Assembly (NCBI GenBank): GCA_025937075.1 | Contig: JAICSD010000261.1 | Span: 1 to 6,510, forward strand | Length of the DNA stretch: 6,510 bases | Origin: Vicinamibacteria bacterium | Lineage (GTDB): Bacteria > Acidobacteriota > Vicinamibacteria > Vicinamibacterales > 2-12-FULL-66-21 | Direction of reading: 5' to 3' | Shown here: positions 1-6,510 of the stretch, piece after piece | Position numbering within the stretch: the stretch's first letter is position 1 | Layout: each line of letters opens with the position of its first letter | Position numbers and translations under genes: made by a program | The notes under the pieces: model-generated | The model's input: the letters and a program-made list of their open reading frames with translations, nothing else | Told to the model about the DNA's origin: nothing | Database searches by the model: none

Positions 1-1
1 G

Positions 2-2392
2 AAACGGCGAGTCGAGTGGATCTGGCTGACGGCGTCGCTGCTGGCAGCCACGATCCCCGTCGCCGGCGCTTTCACACTCACGAAGATCTTCTTCGTCCGG
101 GACCTCACGCTCGCGTTCCGATCGCGGTTTCTCTTCCTTCGCCACAGCGTCTTCGCGGGCACGTGGCCGATGTGGGATCCGTACCCAGGGAACGGCCAGT
201 CCGCGGCGAACGATGCGCTGTATCAGCTGTTTCATCTGCCGTCGCTGATCGTGCGTCTCGCGCTGCCGGACGTCGTCGCGTTCAATGCGTGGGTCGCGCT
301 GCCGATTCCGCTCGCCGCGCTGGGCGCGTACCTCTTCCTGCGCCGTCAGGTATCGGTACCGGCGGCGTCGTTCGGTGCCGTCGCGTTTGCCGCGTCCGGT
401 CCCATCGTCTCGACGACGAACTTTCCGAACATGTCATGGTCGGTGGCCGCGGTGCCGTCCGTGTTCTGGGCGATCGAGCGGGTCAGGACCCGTCCGGCCG
501 CGCGCGATGGAGCCCTGCTGGCGGCAATCGTGGGGTGTCAGGCGCTCGCGGGCGAGCCCGTCACGCTGGCGGCGACGCTGTTGATCGCGTCGGCCTACGC
601 GCTCGTTCTGGACGCCGGCTGGCGCAACGTGCGGTTCACGATGGTGTTCGCCGCGGCGGTGATCGCGGGCATCCTCCTCGCGGCCGTCCAGTTCGTGCCG
701 CTTGCGGCCGCGAGCCGTCTGTCGGTTCGCGGGCTGATGCGTGTCGACGACACGTGGTCGTTTCATCCGCTGGCGCTCTTCGAGCTCGTCGTCCCGCACT
801 TCTTCGGGGACTACTTCACGTCACATCTGCGGCAGCTCGTCTGGATGGTCGCGCTCAACAGCCACCGGGAGCCGTTCTACTACACGATGTACATCGGCGT
901 GCCGATCGCGCTGCTTGCCGCCATCGCATGTCTTTCCCGCCGTCGCCACACGCTGTTCTGGACGCTCGCGATCGTGGCCTGCACGTTCGCGTCGTTCGGC
1001 GATTACACGCCGGTCTACCCCGCGCTCCAGCGGATCGCGCCTGCGCTGCGATCGTTCCGCTTTCCTGTGAAGTACATGTCGCTCGCTGCGTTCGGTATCG
1101 CAGTGCTCGCGAGTTTCAGCCTGCAGTGGCTGCTCGAGCACGATGTACCCTCGCGCGCACTGCGACGCGTGACGATCGCCGGGGCTGCCGCCGGGGTCAT
1201 CGCGTACGCGTTCATCGCCTGGTTGCTGATCGCGCCCGCAATTCCGTTACATCTGTTCTTCAGGCTCGCGGTCTGGGCGAAGGTACCGTTTCCGCTCCAG
1301 GGCGCCGAATATCTCATCTTCCGCGCGCGGCCGCTGCTGACGGCATTGTTCCTGAAACTGCTGTGCACGGCCTTTCTCTTGTGGATCGCCGGATCCGCGC
1401 GGCGCGAACGGCGCACGGCGCTGGTCGTTCTCGCGGCCTTCGCGGTCGTCGATCTGCTCGCTGCGAATTCGAGTGTCAATCCGACGATGCCGGCGGCGTG
1501 GATTGACGCGCCCGGATGGACCCAGCGCGTCGACCGGAGCGCCCATCAGCGCGTTTACGTCGGGGGACGCCTGTTCGGCGACGTCGACTCGCGCGACATC
1601 GATGCGCCGAAGTACGCGACCGGCTTCGATGAGCTCACGGATCTGGAGCGGCGATATGTGACGGTCAACGAGCTGCTCTTCCACACGTCAGGGTCGCAAA
1701 TCCGCGAGTCGATTTCTTACGATCTTCCGGCGCTCTGGCCGATCCAGTACGCGCAGATGTTGACGAGGTTCCTGGACGCCACGCGCGACGAACGCCTGCG
1801 CGTCGTCGCTCGAAGCGGGGGACGCTACGTTGTGCTGCCGACACCGCCGTACCCTGGAGCGCAGCCGCGCGCGATGCTGCGCGGCGTCGAGCAGATGAAG
1901 CTCTACGATCTGAACCCGTCGGCGCGCCGTGCGTATATCGTGCCTGATGCGCTCCTCGGCCCCAGCGTCGCATGGCAGATTGAGGGTCTCTTCCAGTCGC
2001 GCTTCGATCCCGCATCGGGCGTGCTCGTCAGCGAGCCGCCTCCGTCGCCCGCCGGGAAGCCCGGGACTGCGACGACGCAGTCGGCGTCGTTCGTCGAGGA
2101 TGGCGTCAATCGTGTGACCATTCGCGCGTCGCTCGTGCGCGATGGATATCTCGTGCTTCTCGACTCCTACGATCCGTTCTGGCGCGTCAGCGTGGATGGC
2201 GCGGACGCGCCGCTGATGCGCGCCAATGGGCTGTTCCGCGCGGTCCATCTCACGCGTGGTGAGCACATCGTCTCCTTTGCATATCGACCGGTAACGGTGT
2301 ACCTGGGGGCAGCAATAACCGCTGTGACTGCCCTGGGATTGCTACTGTGGTGCGTGTTCGATCGACCGCGAGCATCGCTGCAGCCGGCGTGA
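2..2392 (+). CDS. YfhO-family multi-spanning membrane protein (putative GT-C glycosyltransferase), 5' partial
   Basis: The frame is open from the left edge to the TGA at 2390-2392, giving 796 visible residues. No ATG, GTG or TTG precedes the ATG at 170, and homology to the downstream paralogue already runs through nt 20-170, so the true start lies outside the window. Seen: a first hydrophobic segment (nt 17-75), then a loop with FFVRDL and, near nt 173, WDPYPGNGQSAAND, which resembles the acidic first external loop of GT-C enzymes. About eleven further hydrophobic segments follow to about nt 1475. Next come roughly 250 soluble residues ending in a beta-rich VDG..ANGLFRAVHL..GEHIVSFAYRP module, and a last helix near nt 2300-2350. 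That C-terminal module and overall plan are typical of YfhO (Pfam YfhO). Firmicute YfhO proteins are linked to glycosylation of teichoic acids with lipid-carried sugars; donor and acceptor here are unknown. The family assignment is firm, the reaction inferred. Confidence 0.85.
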   Translation, partial: KRRVEWIWLTASLLAATIPVAGAFTLTKIFFVRDLTLAFRSRFLFLRHSVFAGTWPMWDPYPGNGQSAANDALYQLFHLPSLIVRLALPDVVAFNAWVALPIPLAALGAYLFLRRQVSVPAASFGAVAFAASGPIVSTTNFPNMSWSVAAVPSVFWAIERVRTRPAARDGALLAAIVGCQALAGEPVTLAATLLIASAYALVLDAGWRNVRFTMVFAAAVIAGILLAAVQFVPLAAASRLSVRGLMRVDDTWSFHPLALFELVVPHFFGDYFTSHLRQLVWMVALNSHREPFYYTMYIGVPIALLAAIACLSRRRHTLFWTLAIVACTFASFGDYTPVYPALQRIAPALRSFRFPVKYMSLAAFGIAVLASFSLQWLLEHDVPSRALRRVTIAGAAAGVIAYAFIAWLLIAPAIPLHLFFRLAVWAKVPFPLQGAEYLIFRARPLLTALFLKLLCTAFLLWIAGSARRERRTALVVLAAFAVVDLLAANSSVNPTMPAAWIDAPGWTQRVDRSAHQRVYVGGRLFGDVDSRDIDAPKYATGFDELTDLERRYVTVNELLFHTSGSQIRESISYDLPALWPIQYAQMLTRFLDATRDERLRVVARSGGRYVVLPTPPYPGAQPRAMLRGVEQMKLYDLNPSARRAYIVPDALLGPSVAWQIEGLFQSRFDPASGVLVSEPPPSPAGKPGTATTQSASFVEDGVNRVTIRASLVRDGYLVLLDSYDPFWRVSVDGADAPLMRANGLFRAVHLTRGEHIVSFAYRPVTVYLGAAITAVTALGLLLWCVFDRPRASLQPA
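2389..2392 (+). promoter_or_regulatory. GTGA stop/start overlap between the two YfhO genes
   Basis: GTG 2389-2391 and TGA 2390-2392 overlap by the usual 4-base span. No clear Shine-Dalgarno sequence precedes it, so translation of the second YfhO protein would depend on ribosomes finishing the first one. The identical arrangement at 5376-5379 supports this choice over the upstream GTG codons at 2347 and 2350. Confidence 0.5.
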
Positions 2393-5379
2393 CCGGCGCG
2401 CCGGTGCTGATCTGGCGGCGCCTCTTCTGGCCGGTGCTCGTCTGTGCGCTGTCGTGTCTTCCGATCCGCGGCGTCTTCACGACGTCGAAGATCTTCTACG
2501 TCCGCGATCTGTCCTTTTTCTTCTACTCGCGGCATCTCTGGCTGCGGCACACGATTTTCGGGGGCGACGCTCCGTGGTGGGACCCGCACGTCGCGTCCGG
2601 GCAGTCCGCCGTCGCCGACGCGATGAACCAGATTTTCATGCCGCTCACGCTGGCGGTTCGCCTGCTCCCGTCCGACATCGTCTCGTTCAACGTCTGGGTG
2701 GCGTTGCCCCTTCCCCTCGCCACTCTTGGCACCTATCTCTTCCTTCGCCGCCGCTCCCGGGCTCTGACCCCCGAACGGGCTCTGACCACCCAACTCGGCA
2801 AAACCGCCGCACCTGGGGGTCAGAGCCCCGGGGCGGCGGTGGGGGCGTGCGCGTTCGGATTGTCCGGCGTGACGGTGTCGATGCTGAACACGCCGAACCT
2901 GGCGTGGTCCGTCGGGGGCCTTCCGTGGCTCCTGTGGACGGTAGAGCGCATGCTGCAGCGCGGCAGCCGGACAGACTTCGTGCTCGCCGCCGTCGTCGTC
3001 GCCTTGCAGGCATTGTGCGGTGAACCGGTGACGTGGGCGTCGAGCGGAGTCGTGGCCATTGCGTATGCCGCATGGACGGCCCGCGGCCGCCGCCTCCGCG
3101 TCGTGACGCTCGTCTGCGCGGCGCTCGTCATTGGTACCCTGCTCGCGGCGGTCCAGCTGGTGCCGACGATGATCGCCGGGGTCAGAGCACATCGCGGCAG
3201 CCTGGGGACGCCTGACTTCTGGTCCTTCCATCCGCTCGCCGTCGCCGAATTCCTGATGCCGCACGTCTTCGGCAACTACTACGACGCGTTCCTGGCGGAC
3301 ATCCCCTGGATGACCGTCCTCAACAGCGGGCGCGATCCGTTCTACTACTCGATCTACATCGGAACGCTGGTGTTGCTCCTGGCGACGGCCGGCCTCGCGG
3401 CGCGTCCCCGGCAGGGCGTCTTCTGGGGCGCCGTTGCGCTCGTCTTCGCGTTGATGGCGATGGGCGGGTATACGCCGTTCTATCCGATGCTGCGGCGCCT
3501 GGTCCCACCGCTCGCGTATTTTCGATTTCCCGTGAAGTATCTCGCGCTCACCGCGTTCGCGATCGCCGTGCTCGCCGCGGACGGCTGGCAGGGGATCACC
3601 GATCCGCGATGCCGCCCAACGATGGCGCGCATCTGGCGCGGCGCGGGCATCGCCGCATCGATCGCCGCCGCGTTCGTGCTCGTACCGGTCGCGGCGCACG
3701 CGTGGGCGTGGCAGCGCACGCATGATCTCGCATCGTGGCTCGCGATCACGCGTCCGGATGCCGCAGCGGATTTTTTCCTGCGACTCGCGCCGCCGCTGGC
3801 CGCGCGTGCGGCGGGCATGCTGCTCGCGGGCGCCGCGCTCCTCGCGGTCGCCATCTCCGGCGGTGTCCGCGCGCGGCACGCGGCAGTGCTGCTGTTCGCC
3901 GCGATCTGCGGCGACCTGATCATCACCAACCTCGATCTGAATCTGACGACGGACGAGACGAAGCTGCGGCCGCCAGCCGTCTACGGCCAGCTCACGTCGG
4001 GCGGACGTCTATACATCGGGGGCCGCGTGCGCGGGTTCATGAACACGAAGGACCGCGACGCGTCGCAGTCATGGAAGATTCCCGCCGAAAGCACCGCCAT
4101 CGAAGGCCGGATGGAGCTGAACGCGGAGCTGCCGATGGCGCCGTCCGGCTGGGGGCTGCACGAGGCGCTGTCGTACGATCTCCCGGTGCTCTGGCCCGCC
4201 GAGTACGAGTTTGCCGTTCGAGCCTTCGAACACGCCGGCGCCAGTGAGCGCGCGGCGTTTCTACGCCGAACGGGCGTGCGCTGGTGCGTGCTCCCCGCAT
4301 CACGTGTGCCGTCCGATGTTTCGATGGCCGACATCACGCATTGGGACATGCGCGTGTTCGAATGCAATCCGTCATGGACCCGGGTCTTCGTGACGACACG
4401 GGTGCGGACTGGATCGGATCCCGACTGGCAGCGCGCCGCTCTGTTCGACGCCGAGGTGCCGGACGACGAGCTGCGGATTGCGAAGGAGCCTGCGATCGCG
4501 GGACACAGGGTCGTGACCGTCGCCGAAGATCCGGCACGCGCAGAGCGCAACAGGGAACCAGCCTTTCCGCGCATCGTCCACGACGGGCCGAATGATGTCA
4601 TCATCGCGGTGATGCTGCCCGCCGATGGCTACGTCGTGCTGCGGGACTCGTACGATCCGTCGTGGCGTGCGGAGGTTGACGGTATACCGGCAACCGTCGT
4701 GCGCGCGAATGGCCTCTACCGCGCGGTTCGCACGACTGCGGGATCCCACACGATCCGTTTTCACTACGCGCCGCGCGAGCTGCGCACCGGACTCGCGATC
4801 TCCGGCGCGGCCGCATTCCTGCTGATCGGAATTGGCGTCTCGCGGCGGACGCGCGCCAGGACATCAGCCGGCTTCACGCTGATCGAGCTGATGATCGTGC
4901 TCGCGATCCTCGGCATCATCCTCGCCATTGCGTTCGCCCGATATGGAAACATGCGCGCGAGGGGCAACGAAGCATCGGCGATCTCGTCGATGCGATCCAT
5001 TGCCGCCGCCGAGTGGGCCTTCGCGCAGACGTGCGGCCGTCAGAAGTACGCGCCGACGCTCGCGGCGCTCGGACAGCCGGCGGCCTCGACCGGCGAAGCG
5101 TTCCTCAGCCCCGACCTGACGAGCGGCGAGGTCGTCGAGAAGGAGGGCTATCAGTTCCGCATCACCGCACAGCCGTCGGAAGACGCGACGAGCCCCGGCT
5201 GCAACGGCTCGACGCTGGCGGCGAGCTATGCGGCGACGGCCGATCCCGTTCACCCAGGAACGACCGGCGACCGGTACTTCGCGGTCAACGCCGATCGGGT
5301 CCTCTACGAGGACACGCAAACGTTCACCGGCAACATGCCCGAGACAGGCGCACCCGGGCACGGGAGCGAGATCAAGTGA
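2389..5379 (+). CDS. YfhO-family membrane protein fused in frame to a type IV pilin domain
   Basis: One uninterrupted frame encodes two modules. Residues 1-828 form a complete YfhO-like protein closely paralogous to the gene before it: YVRDL and WWDPHVASGQS in the first loop, about twelve helices, shared motifs such as FRFPVKY, SYDLP.LWP and W..EVDG..A..VRANGLYRAV, and a last helix at about 797-815. Where the paralogue stops, this one continues as SRRTRARTSAG|FTLIELMIVLAILG, a class III prepilin motif (G828, F829, Glu at +5) followed by a pilin of 168 residues. The start at GTG 2389 overlaps the upstream TGA as GTGA and leaves a short basic N-terminus before helix 1. GTG 2347, with GGGA eight bases upstream, is an alternative adding 14 residues. 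Residues of about 122-148 carry a palindromic insertion. The fusion could be real, or a sequencing or assembly error could have removed a stop and start. Start choice is moderate, the domains are firm. Confidence 0.85.
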   Translation: MTGAPVLIWRRLFWPVLVCALSCLPIRGVFTTSKIFYVRDLSFFFYSRHLWLRHTIFGGDAPWWDPHVASGQSAVADAMNQIFMPLTLAVRLLPSDIVSFNVWVALPLPLATLGTYLFLRRRSRALTPERALTTQLGKTAAPGGQSPGAAVGACAFGLSGVTVSMLNTPNLAWSVGGLPWLLWTVERMLQRGSRTDFVLAAVVVALQALCGEPVTWASSGVVAIAYAAWTARGRRLRVVTLVCAALVIGTLLAAVQLVPTMIAGVRAHRGSLGTPDFWSFHPLAVAEFLMPHVFGNYYDAFLADIPWMTVLNSGRDPFYYSIYIGTLVLLLATAGLAARPRQGVFWGAVALVFALMAMGGYTPFYPMLRRLVPPLAYFRFPVKYLALTAFAIAVLAADGWQGITDPRCRPTMARIWRGAGIAASIAAAFVLVPVAAHAWAWQRTHDLASWLAITRPDAAADFFLRLAPPLAARAAGMLLAGAALLAVAISGGVRARHAAVLLFAAICGDLIITNLDLNLTTDETKLRPPAVYGQLTSGGRLYIGGRVRGFMNTKDRDASQSWKIPAESTAIEGRMELNAELPMAPSGWGLHEALSYDLPVLWPAEYEFAVRAFEHAGASERAAFLRRTGVRWCVLPASRVPSDVSMADITHWDMRVFECNPSWTRVFVTTRVRTGSDPDWQRAALFDAEVPDDELRIAKEPAIAGHRVVTVAEDPARAERNREPAFPRIVHDGPNDVIIAVMLPADGYVVLRDSYDPSWRAEVDGIPATVVRANGLYRAVRTTAGSHTIRFHYAPRELRTGLAISGAAAFLLIGIGVSRRTRARTSAGFTLIELMIVLAILGIILAIAFARYGNMRARGNEASAISSMRSIAAAEWAFAQTCGRQKYAPTLAALGQPAASTGEAFLSPDLTSGEVVEKEGYQFRITAQPSEDATSPGCNGSTLAASYAATADPVHPGTTGDRYFAVNADRVLYEDTQTFTGNMPETGAPGHGSEIK
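2748..2839 (+). repeat. Palindromic element inserted in frame in the second YfhO gene
   Basis: The core is a perfect 14-base inverted repeat: gggctctgaccccc at 2759-2772 and gggggtcagagccc at 2815-2828, loop 42 bases. Pairing continues outward with small bulges (cgccgcc near 2748 with ggcggcg near 2833). The loop holds a second copy of the left arm, cgggctctgacc at 2776-2787, repeating 2758-2769 with an 18-base period, so either copy can pair with the right arm. In protein it reads RALTPERALTT and on to PGGQSPG. The paralogue upstream has about 21 fewer residues at this point, between FLRR and the next hydrophobic segment. The element therefore looks like an insertion that kept the frame. Confidence 0.8.
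4873..5376 (+). other. Type IV pilin module within the YfhO fusion (predicted mature pilin)
   Basis: This is the part that prepilin peptidase (PilD type) would release by cutting between Gly828 and Phe829. The mature piece would start FTLIELMIVLAILG, with Glu at position 5 and a hydrophobic helix of about 22 residues. Then comes an alpha-helical stretch (RARGNEASAISSMRSIAAAEWAFA), two cysteines at mature positions 54 and 110, and a tail with DPVHPGTTGDRYFAVN. This order matches the short GspG/PilA-like pilins common in Acidobacteriota. No in-frame ATG, GTG or TTG lies between GTG 4699 and the motif. Only CTG (4819, 4822) and ATT (4831) codons could serve as local starts, and none has a ribosome binding site. 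Pilin identity is firm; whether it is cut free is unknown. Confidence 0.85.
5362..5378 (+). promoter_or_regulatory. Ribosome binding site and overlapping GTGA start/stop for the VKOR gene
   Basis: GGGAG at 5362-5366 lies nine bases before GTG 5376-5378. The GTG overlaps the TGA (5377-5379) of the pilin fusion. This is the best-placed Shine-Dalgarno/start pair for the VKOR frame by position, and it implies coupled translation. Weaker rivals are TTG 5463 and TTG 5478, each with a GGGAG eight bases upstream (5450-5454 and 5465-5469) supplied by the repeat itself. Confidence 0.5.
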
Positions 5380-6510
5380 AACTCCCAACTCCCAAACACC
5401 GAACGTTAGGAGTTACACTTCTTGGGTCAGCCGATCGGTGGTCAGCATCGGGAGTTGAACGTTTGGGAGTTGGCGGCTTGGCGGCTTGGGAGTTGGGAGT
5501 TAGCCTGTCATCGCTCGCGCGCAAGTTGCTCGTCGGCTTCGCGGTGCTCGGCCTTGCCGCGTCGAGCGTGTCGACCTACGTCCACTACCATCTGATCACG
5601 ACGCCCGACTACCGCAGCTTCTGCGATGTCACGTCGACGGTCCGCTGTAGTCAGGCGTATCTCAGCCGATATGGATCGATCGGGGGCGTTCCCGTTGCGA
5701 TCGGCGGGGTGGTCTTCTTCGCCTTCGTCCTGCTGCTGGCATGGGGCAGCCGCGGCCGCAGCCGGATCGAGGACAGCGCGCCCGCCTACATCTTCGCCGC
5801 GTCGACGCTCGCGCTCGCGATGGTGCTGTACCTGGCGTATGCGTCCCTTTTCATCCTGAAGGAGGTCTGCCCGCTCTGCGTGCTCACGTATCTGGCCGTC
5901 GCGGGCATCTTCATCGTGTCGGGAGGAGCCAGCTCATTGCCTATGTCCAGACTGCCCGGACGCGCGCTGCGTGACGTCCGCCTGCTCGTGACGACCCCGG
6001 TCGCGCTCGTCATCGCGCTCGTGTTCGCGGCCGGCGCCGCATCCGCCGTCGAGTTCTTCCCGCGCGACACGCCCGCCGCCGGGGCCCAGCGGACCGCAGC
6101 CGCGCCGCTCTCCCAGGATCAGCGCAGCAACTTCGAGCAGTGGTGGGACGCGCAGGATAAGGTACAGGTGCCGTACGACGCCGAAGGCGCGAAGGTCCTC
6201 GTGGTCAAATTCAACGATTACCAGTGCCCGCCGTGCCGGCAGACGTACTTCGCGTACGAACCAATCCTCGCGAAGTACAAGGATCGTCCGCAGGACGTGA
6301 AGTACATCCTGAAGCACTTTCCGCTCGATCCGAAGTGCAACTCCGCGGTAGGCGCGCTCGTCCATCCCGCGGCGTGTGACGCGGCGGCAGCGGCGGTGAT
6401 GGCCGGGCCGAAAGGCACGTACGACAAGCTCACCGACTGGTTCTTCACCCATCAGGACGAGTTGAGCCCCGCGACCGTGCGAACGGCGGCGCGCGAGGTG
6501 GGCGGGATCA
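5376..6510 (+). CDS. VKOR-DsbA fusion: vitamin K epoxide reductase-like disulfide-forming protein, 3' partial
   Basis: The frame is open from GTG 5376 to the right edge (378 residues visible). The protein would reoxidise a fused thiol oxidase through quinone and so introduce disulfides in the cell envelope. Seen: helix 1 at about 51-71; loop cysteine pair C83-DVTSTVR-C91 followed by SQAYLSRYGS, matching the spacing of human VKORC1 C43/C51; helices at about 105-124 and 137-161; the redox centre C165-P-L-C168 at the start of helix 4; helix 5 at about 203-224; then a DsbA/thioredoxin-like domain with C284-P-P-C287 and further cysteines at 321 and 334. The cis-proline region lies beyond the edge. 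GTG 5376 overlaps the preceding TGA and has GGGAG at 5362-5366, nine bases upstream. Residues 2-43 come from a repeat with alien codon use, so a TTG start at 5463, 5478 or 5493 is possible. Function is firm, start uncertain. Confidence 0.9.
   Translation, partial: MKLPTPKHRTLGVTLLGSADRWSASGVERLGVGGLAAWELGVSLSSLARKLLVGFAVLGLAASSVSTYVHYHLITTPDYRSFCDVTSTVRCSQAYLSRYGSIGGVPVAIGGVVFFAFVLLLAWGSRGRSRIEDSAPAYIFAASTLALAMVLYLAYASLFILKEVCPLCVLTYLAVAGIFIVSGGASSLPMSRLPGRALRDVRLLVTTPVALVIALVFAAGAASAVEFFPRDTPAAGAQRTAAAPLSQDQRSNFEQWWDAQDKVQVPYDAEGAKVLVVKFNDYQCPPCRQTYFAYEPILAKYKDRPQDVKYILKHFPLDPKCNSAVGALVHPAACDAAAAAVMAGPKGTYDKLTDWFFTHQDELSPATVRTAAREVGGI
5380..5501 (+). repeat. Heptamer-based inverted repeat element (TTGGGAG units) at the pilin/VKOR junction
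   Basis: A perfect 16-base inverted repeat, aactcccaactcccaa at 5380-5395 and ttgggagttgggagtt at 5486-5501, encloses 90 bases. The left side can instead pair with gtttgggagttgg at 5461-5473 (13 bases, with 5385-5397), so two stems compete. ttgggagtt occurs at 5463-5471, 5486-5494 and 5493-5501. ggcggctt is tandemly doubled at 5472-5487, and gaacgtt is repeated at 5401 and 5457. There is no T-run after the right arm, so it is not an ordinary terminator. The element lies in the open VKOR frame if that gene starts at 5376; otherwise it is a 5' leader. Confidence 0.8.

Noticed and set aside
16..1506. Long plus-strand open frame of 496 codons in another frame
   Set aside because: Its translation is arginine-rich and without family features, and it overlaps the YfhO gene, whose frame has clear membrane segments and paralogy. 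It is a GC-driven shadow.
2032..2075. Short proline-rich, GC-rich stretch with small inverted repeats in the first YfhO gene
   Set aside because: It is a variable linker before the C-terminal beta module; the paralogue also has an unrelated linker there, and the pairing is only a few bases.
3178..3188. ggggtcagagc, resembling the right arm of the 2748-2839 element
   Set aside because: The paralogue has the same number of residues here, so nothing was inserted. An 11-base match can arise by chance in such GC-rich DNA.
2167..3879. Minus-strand open frame of 570 codons
   Set aside because: It is antisense to both YfhO genes and its protein is a low-complexity run of R, E, D, G and H, as expected from the reverse of GC-rich coding DNA.
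4832..4882. TTG at 4832 as a separate pilin start
   Set aside because: It is in another frame and reaches a TGA at 4880-4882 without encoding the pilin motif. It would need a frameshift, and no slippery sequence is seen.
5380..5501. Rho-independent terminator between the pilin fusion and VKOR gene
   Set aside because: The arms are 90 bases apart, there is no T-run after the right arm, and the frames overlap by GTGA, so the genes look co-transcribed.

Overview
The window is GC-rich (third codon positions are mostly G or C). It holds one co-directional, plus-strand gene string with no real intergenic space. Both ends cut through genes. The style suggests a soil-type Acidobacteriota genome, possibly Vicinamibacteria: tandem YfhO-like proteins, a pilin with the conserved PGTTG..YF tail, and a VKOR-DsbA fusion. 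That placement is inference, since no rRNA or marker gene is present.

Layout. (1) 2-2392: a 5'-truncated YfhO-family polytopic membrane protein (GT-C-fold type, putative lipid-linked sugar transferase). (2) 2389-5379: a second, paralogous YfhO-family protein. Instead of ending after its last membrane helix, it reads straight into a complete type IV prepilin cleavage motif (G|FTLIE) and a pilin domain of 168 residues. No stop and no conventional start lies between the two parts. (3) 5376-6510: a VKOR domain fused to a DsbA/thioredoxin-like domain, truncated at the right edge. Both junctions have the same GTGA arrangement, a 4-base stop/start overlap, which suggests translational coupling in one operon.

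Two palindromic repeat elements lie inside open frames. One (about 2748-2839) adds about 21 codons to the second YfhO protein relative to its paralogue. The other (5380-5501) is built on the heptamer TTGGGAG and sits between the stop of the pilin fusion and the VKOR domain. It is open in frame for 42 codons and has very different codon use.

How the genes may work together (inference): the YfhO proteins could transfer a sugar to an envelope or surface molecule, possibly the pilin. The pilin module carries two cysteines. The adjacent VKOR-DsbA protein is a complete disulfide-forming machine that could oxidise exported proteins such as this pilin. The most unusual object is the YfhO-pilin fusion. 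Its topology would place the prepilin peptidase site on the cytoplasmic face, where the enzyme acts.
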